NCBI RefSeq assembly: GCF_003589595.1
Contig: NW_020654422.1
Location: 11,785,855-11,849,854 of the forward strand
Origin: Hyposmocoma kahamanoa
Taxonomy: Eukaryota > Arthropoda > Insecta > Lepidoptera > Cosmopterigidae
Length of the DNA stretch: 64,000 nucleotides
Reading direction: 5' to 3'
Shown here: in pieces, positions 49,726 to 59,845 of the stretch
How the letters are laid out: every line of letters begins with the position of its first letter
Position numbering within the stretch: position 1 is the first letter of the stretch
The notes under the pieces: generated by a model
Told to the model about the DNA's origin: nothing
The model's input: only the letters and a program-made list of their open reading frames with translations
Database searches by the model: none
Translations under genes and position numbers: made by a program

Positions 49726-50551
49726 CTAACCGGCTCTCGTTACATTTCTTATAAAGCAATAAATAGTGTTCCCTGTCATTTAGTTTTATGCCGAGAAATT
49801 GTGCAACAAAAGCCCTTTCCAAAATTATGCTCTTTGTTTATGAAATGACCATTTCCGTAAACTTTGTCAATTTCGTAAGGGCGAAACAACTACCAAAAAA
49901 ATAAACTCAATTCCTTGAACCCGTCTAAAATTACTTTATGGTGCACATATGCATTCGCTGTAGAAAGCTTGGCAATAAATCGTAGTTTCTTTACTACTAC
50001 CCAATTTCTTCTGACGCAAGCCAGTAATGTTTGCTAAATACGTTATATAATACATAACAAAAGTTATACTGTGAAGGAGTCCTACAGACGACGGTTACAA
50101 CACCCTGTATGTATAGTGTCTTTATTAGTATTATTATTATTATATACTGTCTTTATTTATTTTCGTACATGAATAATACATATCTATTATTTTTCTCCTA
50201 AACTAAGTGACAAATATAACACCGTAACTTACCGGTAAATATTCATCCATGTTTTTGAACGTTACTCTAAAAATCACGTTCTAGTCAAGTTCCAGTCATA
50301 GACAAAATAACCAGCGAGAAGTCAGATAAAAATGTATGTCGTAATACGTATTTTATCCAGTCAGTTTTTGGGCGTCAAAAAAATTGCCTGGTTTTTTAAA
50401 AGTTCATAGTACGCCCCCTGGATGAACACTTTCATGAATTCTACTGCTACTAAAAAAAAAATATTTGCAAAAAAATATGAATTTCGTAATTTCTACTGAA
50501 TTGTTCAAAAATTAAATTGGTAATAATAAAATAAAATATCAGATATATTTA
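49726..50551. other. Intergenic AT-rich, nothing recognised
   Basis: Lies between the retrotransposon tail and the last candidate exon of the microexon gene; no gene seen. Confidence 0.35.
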
Positions 50552-53500
50552 TTCAGCTTTATTGTCGTTATTAGAAACAGATCGTGCTCCTAAAGTGTCA
50601 ACCAAGGAATCCTGAAACAATAAAAAATACGATAATTTATATATTGGTGCTGATTCTACCGAATTTTATAGATCTAAAAAAATATTGCTGTCACCTTTCA
50701 ACTAATAGAGAGTGAAAGGGAAGGCAATAATACTATTTTGTGTAATCGTTGCATAATGAGGGTTCTTAAAGTCGAGTAGGTACCCTAGGTAATGAGTAGC
50801 TACGAGTTTTTAAGACTTAATTATGTAATGATTGCATACTATACTTTTTCTACGAGTAAATAAAATAATGAAACAGAACCAATATTTAATGTATATTCAA
50901 TGTTTACTGTTAATAGTCCGTGACAACAAACGCAATTTTTTATTAAATTTTAACCCGTTTATTAGAGTAGGCAAAGGTTCCACCATACAGCCTCTTGATA
51001 TATTTAGAGAAAGCCAAACAATAAATAAATTTAACAACAATAAAACAAAAAATGCAAAATAAAAAATCAAAGAGATAGAACAGAACTGGCCAGGTACCGC
51101 ATATATTTTTAAGATTTTAAGTTAAAATCTTAGTCGCTGTTAGACGCGCTGCAGCAGCGACTGGATAAAAAGGCATGGCAAAATTTGGTCGCACTTCAGC
51201 AGCGCGACAGTCGCGCGGCTGCAGCGCTTCTAACAGCAGCTAATTTGAACGCGCCCTTATAGGTAAAAAAATATTGGTTAAAAAAACCAATCATTTTTTT
51301 TATAAAGATTTATGGCTCGATTGCAAGACTTTTAGGCCAATTTTACCAATCAGAGGCAGTATACCATTTGAGCAGCATAGTAGTCCTAATTTATATAATT
51401 ATAATTAACAAAATGTAATAAAAAAATTGACCAAAAAATGGCGGGTTTTAATAGTTACATTTTTTGCACGAATTAATTTTTAGTTTATGTATATTACGTT
51501 GTGCGTTTCTGGATTATTTGTTACCATTAAGCTGATGGAAATAATTAGCAAAAATACGACATTCTTTTTTGAAACTCATCATAGTTCTGTGTACAGCAGC
51601 TTGATTTTGATTTCCTCTCCCGATCGGAAACTGCGTCTTTTGCAAGTCGCATACCTAATTGCGATTCACAACTTGCGATCGGAAACTTTTGACATTTGTA
51701 ATTGGAACAATAGTTGGTTTAACCCACAAATTAGAAAGATATAGTAAGTATCAGGTTCATCTTCTCGCTCAGAAACCCGTCTGATTTCCCGGGACTACCC
51801 GATCGGATCGATTCCGATTTGAATCAAAATCAGCACGCAGAACTACAATCAGAACCCTTCACCTCAGGTTTCAATACAAGCAGTCGCGTCAAACAACAAC
51901 TTTGCAGCCTTGCTTAACAAATAACTATTTTATATTACCTTTGAACATGCCTCCAACTTCAGTCTCCGCTTTGCTGATAGCACCGGTGAATCCTTCCATC
52001 AGTCCACCTGGATTTACAAGATTATTAATTAGTTTGAAATAGAAATCAATTAATGTTTTAAGCACGAATCAATTTATGCTAATTACAGGTATATGGTTAT
52101 ACTACTTAATAGGTATAGGTAGGTAAAGTCTTAAAATCTATAGTTGCATAAATTATAGAGTGGTGATGATTTATATAAATTTATTTCGCTATTGTCCAAA
52201 TTAATCTACTAGGCAATTTCCATAGGTTATAAAGTAATTCTAAATTTACCTTTTTTGGGCGCTGAGTCCGCGGCGGCTGTCGCATCTGTTTATAGAGAAC
52301 ATGTTATAGAGGAAAGCTAATTATGTATGACGTATTTAATATAAAGCAAAATCATAAAAATGCACATGTTTACCTTTTGATGGCGTTGCGACTGCCGAAC
52401 CTGCCATTAGAGAATATTTTATAAATAAGTATTATGAATTTGTGCCCAATTAAATAAAAAGTAAAACAATACAAGTAATATATTTACTTTTTGCTGGCGT
52501 TGCGGCGGCCGAACCTGTGGATAGAGAATATTTTAAAGGGAAGTGTTTTTCTTTTGCTACCATTTAAAGTGAGAGGAATATAACATATTTACTTTTTGCT
52601 GCCGTTGCTGCGGCCTTATCTGTCAATAGAGATTATTTTATAGAGAAGGGTTAATCATTGATTACTACTAAATAAAAAGCAAAAACTTAAAAAGACATAT
52701 TTCAAAAGAACTACTGAAAATGTGATTTCGTTAATAAAATTTATTCTCTGATATCTCTGTTCACTTTAAAATAGTTTTATGGTCACTTACCAGCACCCGG
52801 AAAGGCGACCTGTAATTATTAAATTTTATCAAAATGTTTAAAAAGTGAGACTGGCGAAGGGGTATTTATCCATACCTGCAGATATTCGTAAGTTATATTC
52901 ATAAAATGGTTAACTTTACGAACATAAGTTTTAAAATTACCGTGAAAGAAAATTTTGTACAATAATTTTTAAAATTTTACAGAACATTAAAAATTTAAAT
53001 TTGAATGTCTAAATTTGTTGAACTAAACAATACATAATGCGATATTTAGTAAATCCGCAAGTATAAATAAAAAAATTGCTTCTCGTTTTCTGCTCACATT
53101 ATCTATAGTAATTAATTGGATGTCACCTCAGGAGTGATGAATTGTTGTGACTTATTACTATAATTCTCTAACAACAACAATCACAATAGTAAAAGTTTTC
53201 ATTTTACTAGTACATTTTTGAACAAACTGTCAAAGACAACGAAAAAAATCTTAAATCTTTAGGTGCTATTTTCGCAAAACTATGATCATGTTAGTTGACA
53301 CATTATTGTTTGTCAGCGTCCAATTTATTATTGAATGAAACTCATGAATGACTTAATTCTCAAAGTATGTAGACTGCCTCCGTGCCCGAACGGTTACCAT
53401 GCCGGACTGCCACGCAGAGGTCCCAGGTTCGATTCCCGGGCCGGGAGAAATATTTATATGGCCTACATTTATTTCTCTCGTGAGTTTGGGTGTAATTTGT

Positions 53501-54134
53501 GGTTGTCTATGTGTGTGTCCATAGCACCCGCGACACAGGGTTTCCCTAGTTCGGGGCTATGTTGACTGTGTGCGTTATTATTATTATTACTATTATTAAA
53601 AAAAAAAACATTAAAATGAAACCACGTCGGAGAAGGTTTTTTTATTGTAATATTAACTAACGGGACGAACAAGTCGTGCGCCTGATGGTAAGCTGCACGT
53701 CTATCCATAACAGTTGCAGTGCCACTAAGAGCTTTAAATCGCAAAAATGTTAGGGGCACTGCCACAGCGCCCGTCACCCTGAGACATAAGTTGTCAAGTC
53801 CCATGTGCCTGTAATTTCACCAGCACCCTTACCCTGCAAAACCGCAACACAGTAATGCTAAAATTACAGGTTGGCTTCAGAAATAAGTAAGGTGGCAGTA
53901 CTGCCCTGGATGAACTCTTCCACAAGGAGCTCTGCTGTTGCTAAACTAAATACGAGGTTCACAAAACTGTTCGATAATACGAGAAGCCAGTAATCCGTAA
54001 ATGGCCAGTTGCGGACTACACTCCAGACCTTAGAGCGGTATAGCGGTATGCAGCAACACAGAAGTATTACAATATTAACTTACACAAGTTGCGACGATAG
54101 CGCAGATAAACAAAAACCACAGAGCAAGTTTCAT
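50552..54134 (-). CDS. Unrecognised small secreted protein built from microexons
   Basis: Exon 1 (54134-54084, 51 nt, phase 0) encodes the signal peptide MKLALWFLFICAIVATC and ends at GTAAGT. Then 52809-52791 (19 nt, VAFPGA), four cassette exons 52619-52593, 52514-52488, 52400-52374 (27 nt each) and 52285-52250 (36 nt), and 52007-51939 (69 nt, LMEGFTGAISKAETEVGGMF). From the second exon on, all are phase 1 at the 3' side and splice in frame. The cassettes read DKAAATAAK, SGSAAATPAK, SGSAVATPSK and GDATAAADSAPKK. A last exon at 50611-50552 (SLVDTLGARSVSNN, stop TAA) needs phase 0, so an exon between it and 51939 is missing from my model, or the protein ends GFLG. The sequence predicts secretion; I know no family and propose no function. 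Confidence 0.65.
51125..51262. repeat. Short palindromic MITE-like element
   Basis: GTCGCTGTTAGACGCGCTGC at 51132 and GCAGCGCTTCTAACAGCAGC at 51221 are imperfect inverted repeats. The middle repeats CAGCAGCG-type words. It lies in the presumed last intron of the microexon gene. Confidence 0.6.
52250..52625 (-). repeat. Four tandem exon-carrying units of about 110 bp
   Basis: Exon starts at 52619, 52514, 52400 and 52285 are spaced 105, 114 and 115 bp. Each has an acceptor of the form TTCTCTAT..CAG (TCTCTATTGACAG in the first) and a donor AAAA(A/G)-GTAAA. Homology covers introns and exons, so the units arose by tandem duplication. Confidence 0.85.
53372..53590 (+). repeat. tRNA-derived SINE, family A copy 3
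   Basis: CTGCCTCCGTGCCCGAACGG (box A) and CAGGTTCGATTCCCGGGCC (box B), then a tail ending GGGGCTATGTTGACTGTGTG and (TTA)n. It lies in intron 1 of the microexon gene, in antisense to it. Confidence 0.88.
53655..53900 (+). repeat. Dispersed repeat (partner 6445-6600)
   Basis: Shares AACAAGTCGTGCGCCTGATG and CCTGAGACATAAGTTG with 6445-6600, and extends further to AATAAGTAAGGTGGCAGTAC, also seen near 42740. Confidence 0.7.
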
Positions 54135-54242
54135 GGTGAGTTAAGACGACTTATATCACTGACTCTATCCAAGCGAATGCTAGCCGAAATTAATGTTTCT
54201 CTTTGAAACAAAATTTCACGCTTTAATGAATAAAGTTCCAGA

Positions 54243-54970
54243 CAGTGTTGGGCGTTAATCAATTAAATTTCAATCAGAAATTCAATCAGATTAAAAAATC
54301 AATTCAATTGAAATCAACGACGTCAATTGCAATGAAATCAATTTCATTGCAATTGATTTTAATTGCAATAAATTTTTTTAGTTGTTCAAAAAACAATTGA
54401 AACTAACAATGAAAACCGAAAGTACTGAATAAAAATGTCATTACGAATATGGGTTAGTGGGTGGTGGGTTAGGGGTGTGTTAGGGGGTCGGTTAGGGTGT
54501 CGGTTGGGGGATCGGTTAGGGGTCGGGTGGGGGGGCGGTTGGGGGGGGGGGTGGGGGGCCGGGTGGGGGGCCGGTGGGGGGCGGAGTGACCCACCCCGAA
54601 CCCACCCCCTAACCCAACCCACCTATTCACCCACCCACTCACCTGCTCACCCACCTACTCACCCACCCACTAAAACCTACTCGCCCACCCACTAAAACCC
54701 ATTCACCCACCCCCTCACCAACCCCCTAACCGACCACCTAACCCACCCCTAACCCACCTGCTGACCCACCTCCTAAATAAAGATTAAAGGCAATTAAAGA
54801 TTGACAATTAATCAATTGTTAGTTGCGAGAACCGCAATTAACAATTAATTAATTTTAATTGTGGTTCTCGCAACTAACAATTGATCAATCGTTAATTGCT
54901 GTTTCGCAATTGACAATTAATTAATTGTCAATCTTTAATTGCCAGAACAATTAAATTTTGCCCAACACTA
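54243..54970. mobile_element. 728-bp hAT-type MITE with a G-run/C-run core
   Basis: An 8-bp duplication GTTCCAGA lies at 54235-54242 and 54971-54978. The ends CAGTGTTGGGC and, reversed, TAGTGTTGGGC fit the hAT terminal form. CAATTAAT/CAATTGA motifs are repeated near both ends. The core (about 54445-54775) is G-runs on the plus strand to about 54590, then C-runs. No transposase. It was inserted 109 bp before the microexon gene's ATG. Confidence 0.9.
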
Positions 54971-54983
54971 GTTCCAGACATAA

Positions 54984-55296
54984 GAGCCTTCGCACACGGC
55001 GTATTTTATACGCGCAGTAAACGCACGTAATCTGCGCGTATACGCGCCGCAGACGAGCTGCAGTGAATCGATTCAAACGCGCGCAAACATCGCGTTGCAA
55101 GCAAGAAGCTTATATAAGAGTTTCATGTAGTTGCTTCATTTCAAAAATTAATTGAAATTAATAAACAAAACTAAAATTAAAACTATCTCTTATCAAAATG
55201 CGATACATATGCGCTTTTACAGCGCGTCTATGGCTCGTATACGCGCAGATGTCGCGCGTCGTCGGCGCGTATAAAATACGCCGTGTGCATAGGCTC
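54984..55296. mobile_element. 313-bp Harbinger-type MITE
   Basis: The terminal repeats GAGCCTTCGCACACGGCG and, reversed, GAGCCTATGCACACGGCG continue TATTTTATACGCGC. TAA lies at 54981-54983 and 55297-55299. The interior is rich in GCGCGTATACGCG words. It lies five bases beyond the target duplication of the neighbouring hAT MITE. Confidence 0.88.
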
Positions 55297-56049
55297 TAAT
55301 AAATATACAATTCGTATCATTATATGAAACAATGCAATTTTAATAATAAATTGTTTGTTCTATTTATTCCTTTACAATTTTGCGTTACTATTGACCCTGA
55401 ACTGTATTATGGCCAACTGTGTAACCGAACATATTTGATAACGTACAAGCTTATGTAAGTTAAATTTCGCTTGAATGTCATTGGTAGGTCATTGCTTGAA
55501 TTAAAATAATTTGTTCAGTTTATGCGTTAAGCCCGATATGGTATTTGGTAAGTATGGAAATAAAAATGCTTTTCATTGTGCATTAAGAAATATATACCCA
55601 CACTGATGGTCAAATGTGAAAACGGAATATAAAAAATTTAAAAATAAAATACAGTTGCAAAAACAAATACCTACACTTTGGTAGGTCAATTGGCCTACAA
55701 TATATATAATTACAGACATTCGGAAATCAAGTTCGGAAAAAGCCGCTATATTGCAATGTTATAACTTTAGTGGCACGATAAAAGCTACATTGTGAGTGTA
55801 ATCCCACTCAGCAGCATAAGGATAGTAGGCAGAAGAAATGACACGGGAAATATAATTAATAAAAATGAAAAATAGTAAAGGAGAGAGTACGCCGCCTTAG
55901 GATACACCGGCAGTTAACTTAGACCAAGATGATGAGCCATTATTGGTTATCATTCCGTATCTAATCGGACGTTTTCCACCCACACTCGTATTTTCATGCC
56001 TTTCATTACGTAACAGTCACACAAATGTAACTTGCGTCATAAACACATG

Positions 56050-57010
56050 GTTAAAAATTTGAAAACAACGACAATTTAAAAGGCGTAATGTGTGATTGGT
56101 TGCAATTGAACTATTTTATGTAGATAAATAGTCTAATTTCCACTCTAATTTTTCCCATATTATGTGTAATCTATGAATTTTACTTTGTATAACCAAAGAT
56201 TCATAAAGCCTAACTCAGTATAATATGCGTTATTATTCAAAGCTTAGAATAATAACGCATAGAATGATAGTTTCATATCAAACGAACTGTCACAAGTGAG
56301 GCAAAAATCAAATTCATGTAGGCTAGTATTAGTAGTAAGTTAATTTTCGGTTTTAGTGAATATTTATATAAAAATACAATTTGAAACGCGTTACTTCCTT
56401 GCGGAACGTGATGTTAGTATCTATTTTATGTTTGTCTGACGTATTTTACACTCATTTACCGCACATTTCGTCATTTTTAGCTAAAATTCTTTATCTGTTC
56501 GCGGTGCAAGTTGACCTTGAGCACTGACGGCCCGCCCGCTCGTGTAGGCCCTTTGGGCGTACTTCAATTTGCCTCACTTAGCGTGTGCGGACTAGGTTTC
56601 TATGTGTTATTATTCTAAGATTCTAAGTATATATATCATTCATCATCATTATCGCTGTCATTCTTATATAAGTAATCCTGAACAGAAATAGTACCTGTCT
56701 GCTACAGTCATGAAACATGGCAAGTAGAAGGAAAAATGTACCTATTACAAAGCAAAAGAACAATTTATAGTAAGTCGTTAACATAATTATTCACACAGAA
56801 TAACTTTATTCTATGTGATCCATATCTTTCAAGATGTTAATTAATGAGCATTTTTCTGCATAGAAAGATTATTGCATAAGTTTTAGCCACAATAATAGTG
56901 TCCATAGACGAAAATAGAATTGCAATTGATATAATAACTAGAAAAATGAAGGGAACTAACTCTACTTGTATGTACTCGTAGTTGGCGTTCTAATCGCACT
57001 GGCTGTAAGT
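56050..57010 (+). repeat. Segmental duplication, copy 1 (partner about 62450-62992)
   Basis: Matches 62450-62992 in order: CGACAATTTAAAAGGCGTAATGTG, TCTAATTTCCA, GAACAATTTAT, TTTTAGCC, then the signal-peptide exon. Copy 1 is longer because it contains extra sequence at about 56200-56700. Confidence 0.75.
56946..57004 (+). pseudogene. Broken duplicate of the signal-peptide exon
   Basis: ATGAAGGGAACT is followed by extra AACTCT and ATGT bases relative to 62935-62985, which shift the frame and reach TAG after 11 codons. The end of the exon and its GTAAGT donor (CACTGGCTGTAAGTAAATA) are kept. I find no copy of the following 31-nt exon before the mariner at 57405. Confidence 0.75.
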
Positions 57011-57404
57011 AAATAAGTCATAATTTTGGGGTACACGAAAATACCCTCGCCCAATAATTAATACGCAACTGAGTGTTCTGACTACATAATAGCAGAGTAC
57101 GTATAATATAAATAAAACAGTTATTATGATTACCTTACATAAATAAAAAATATATAAAAAACACTAGGCTGCACAATTTAAAGATCTTTGACTTACCGCA
57201 AGGAAAACTACATAACATAACATCAGTAATTTAAACAACTCGACGGTATTTTCTCTTTTACTTAATTTGCTTTTCTTTTAGTAATATCATTTATAAATAG
57301 TAAGCGAAAGGCTCCTGGGTCAAAGCAAAATGAAATGTATTGTCCAAATAATATTGACTTTGCCAGGGGCTTTACGCTAATTCCCCAACTATGGATAAAT
57401 ATTA

Positions 57405-58685
57405 GGGGTTAAAGTATGAAATTGCCGTTTTATTGCAATAGGTTCTTTGAATTTTCATAGAATCTTCATGGTTTGAGGTTTTCGAATGAAACTTTTTTCA
57501 AATGGTTTCTGTGATTTTTTTTTTTAAATTTGAAACATTTGAATATCGACTTTCAATTGTTTTTGTTATTCAATTTAGACAAGAAAGATGGATGCGAAAA
57601 TTCGAGTGATTTTTGAATACGAGTTCCGACGCGGAACTAACGCGGCAGAAACAGCCCGCAATATCAATGCTGCGTTTGGAGAGGGGTCTACTAATGAACG
57701 CACCGTGCGATTTTGGTTTAAACGCTTTCGTGATAGAAATTTCGACTTAAAGAACGAGCCACGAGGAAGACCGCCCACACAGGTGAATAACGATGAATTA
57801 AGAGAGATAGTGGAAGCCGATCCTAGTCAAACTACCCAGGAATTAGCGGCATGGTTTAACGTTACCTTACCCACAATATTGACTCACTTGCGTCAAATCA
57901 ATAAAATAAAAAAATACGAAATACGAAAATGGGTGCCTCATGATTTGACTGATCTGCAGAAAGAAACGCGTGTTGAAACTTGTGTTGCCTTGTTGAACCG
58001 GTACAGAAATGAAGGAATATTGGATCGAATTGTAACATGTGATGAAAAGTGGATTCTTTATGATAACCGGAAAAGAAAAATGCAATGGCTGACCCCAGGT
58101 CAAATGCCACAACAGTGTCCTAAAGCAAAACTTACCAATAAAAAGGTAATGGTAACTGTTTGGTGGTCTCAGCATGGTGTTATTCACTATAGTTTTCTCC
58201 GATCTGGTCAAGCAATAACGGCAGATGTCTATTGTGCCGAACTCCGAACCATGTTGACAAAACTAGCAGTAAAACAGCCCCGACTCATGAATCGATCTTC
58301 ACCATTATTGCTCCACGACAACGCGAGACCTCACACAGCACGAGAAACTATTTTGACCCTTCAGGAACTGCAGTTAGAAACCATTCGTCATCCTCCGTAT
58401 TCACCAGACCTTGCTCCAACGTACTACCATTTTTTTCGTGATTTGGACAATTATCTACGTGACAAGAAGTTTTCTTCCCAGGAGGCAGTACAAAATGCTT
58501 TCACACAGTTTGTGCAGTCTAGATCGTCGGAGTTCTATCGCAAAGGCATTAATAACCTTCCCATTAGATGGCAGCAATGTATAGATAATAATGGCAACTA
58601 TTTTGATTAAATAAATTTGTTAAAAATTTAAAAAATAAACAATTTAGATTTTCAGTACAAATCGGCAATTTCATACTTTAACCCC
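57405..58685 (+). mobile_element. Mariner element, full length
   Basis: Inverted ends GGGGTTAAAGTATGAAATTG + CCG at 57405 and the exact complement ending at 58685. TA lies at 57403-57404 and 58686-58687. Length 1281 bp, as usual for mariner. Confidence 0.95.
57588..58610 (+). CDS. Mariner transposase, intact ORF but catalytic Asp replaced
   Basis: 340 residues, full length for mariner, no stop or frameshift. It has two N-terminal helix-turn-helix motifs (TNERTVRFWFKRFRDRNFDL) and the linker WVPHDLT. The first Asp is in IVTCDEKWI (about residue 150), and the second in LLLHDNARPHTA. The third should be in SPDLAPxDYHxF, 34 residues after the second. Here the motif is SPDLAPTYYHFF: residue 279 is Tyr (TAC at 58422-58424). 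The D,D34D triad is thus D,D34Y, and cleavage activity is not expected. A GAC-to-TAC change is the simplest origin. Confidence 0.93.
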   Translation: MDAKIRVIFEYEFRRGTNAAETARNINAAFGEGSTNERTVRFWFKRFRDRNFDLKNEPRGRPPTQVNNDELREIVEADPSQTTQELAAWFNVTLPTILTHLRQINKIKKYEIRKWVPHDLTDLQKETRVETCVALLNRYRNEGILDRIVTCDEKWILYDNRKRKMQWLTPGQMPQQCPKAKLTNKKVMVTVWWSQHGVIHYSFLRSGQAITADVYCAELRTMLTKLAVKQPRLMNRSSPLLLHDNARPHTARETILTLQELQLETIRHPPYSPDLAPTYYHFFRDLDNYLRDKKFSSQEAVQNAFTQFVQSRSSEFYRKGINNLPIRWQQCIDNNGNYFD

Positions 58686-59845
58686 TATTATTATCGGTAA
58701 ATACTCGATATTATCTGCCTGTCTAGCTCATTCCCAATAGGTATAGACAATCACAAGTGTCCACGGTACTACGATATTGATACTCTTTGACAAAATTCAA
58801 CACTAAAACAAAACACTATCAATAGTGATACCACTATTGATAGTTTCGATTGGAACATAGTTTCTGTGAATGTTCTTGTCTATAGATTAAAGTCGTAGCC
58901 CTTCCCGCACTACGTTCCATTCCTTTCCTGCACGTCGGGCGCATACTGGGCAACAATCGGCGAGGACCTTTCGTCGATTGGCAAATCCTTTTACCACGAC
59001 GGCATTATAGTGCAAGCCATGGTACGATAAAATGAAGATCATTTTATATTTAGTTTGTTTTTACCGATTTTTTGTTGAAGCAAAACTTATAAACGTTTGG
59101 CTTATATATACATTATCAAATTTATAAGTATAGCATCAGTGACCAAGAAGCACCAGTGTTCGACATTGTTTTAAATTCATTTCAAATAAGATTTAGGACA
59201 ATATTTTTTATCATAGTAACACGTTTCTTATTGGTAAGTGTCAATACTGGGTGTTCATTATTGGTGAGTGTCGATTACTGGTCAAAGTCAAAGTCAAATA
59301 ATCTTTATTTCATAGGTAAGCAAATTACACTTGAAATTGTAATTCTGATTAAGCTCTACTGCTCATTCGTTAGGCAGATTCCCCTGAGAAGAATGAGCAA
59401 GAAACTCTAGAGCAAAGAGTAACCCGCTCTTTGTAAATATACATTTGAATACATCATTACAATATTTAATTTAAACATATTAGATCGAGACTACCTGTAA
59501 GACTAAATGGCCTAAGTACCTACCACGGATTTTTGTCATCCAAGTACGCAGAAACTGTATAATAGATAACCTTTAGCACAAAGTTTTTGTTACAATATAC
59601 TTTTAAACCTCGTAAATGGCAAATTTTGAATATCAATCGGAATCTAATATGGAAGCGTATACACTGCCCTTTATAAAATATTATAAAAAATTATGTTTTT
59701 CTTAACATAAATAACATTTTTATAAATTATGTACTGCGTCGTCAGTGTAAGCATGTTACTCTCTTTAAACTTATCTCTCAAAGACACTCTGAGGCCTAGA
59801 GTGTAAATTGGCCTAACCGCACATTTCTGCAGGACAAAGATTGTA

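Noticed and set aside
52250..52625. CRISPR-like array (regular repeats of about 110 bp)
   Set aside because: The repeats contain splice sites and in-frame codons; spacing and length do not suit CRISPR, and the DNA is eukaryotic.
5165..53590. tRNA genes at 5.3, 12.7, 23.1 and 53.4 kb suggested by A and B box motifs
   Set aside because: Each sits at one end of a dispersed repeat with a shared non-tRNA tail and does not fold into a complete cloverleaf; they are SINEs.
54386..54695. Gly/Trp- or Pro-rich ORFs on both strands
   Set aside because: Produced by the G-run/C-run core of a hAT MITE; low-complexity translation without a gene structure.
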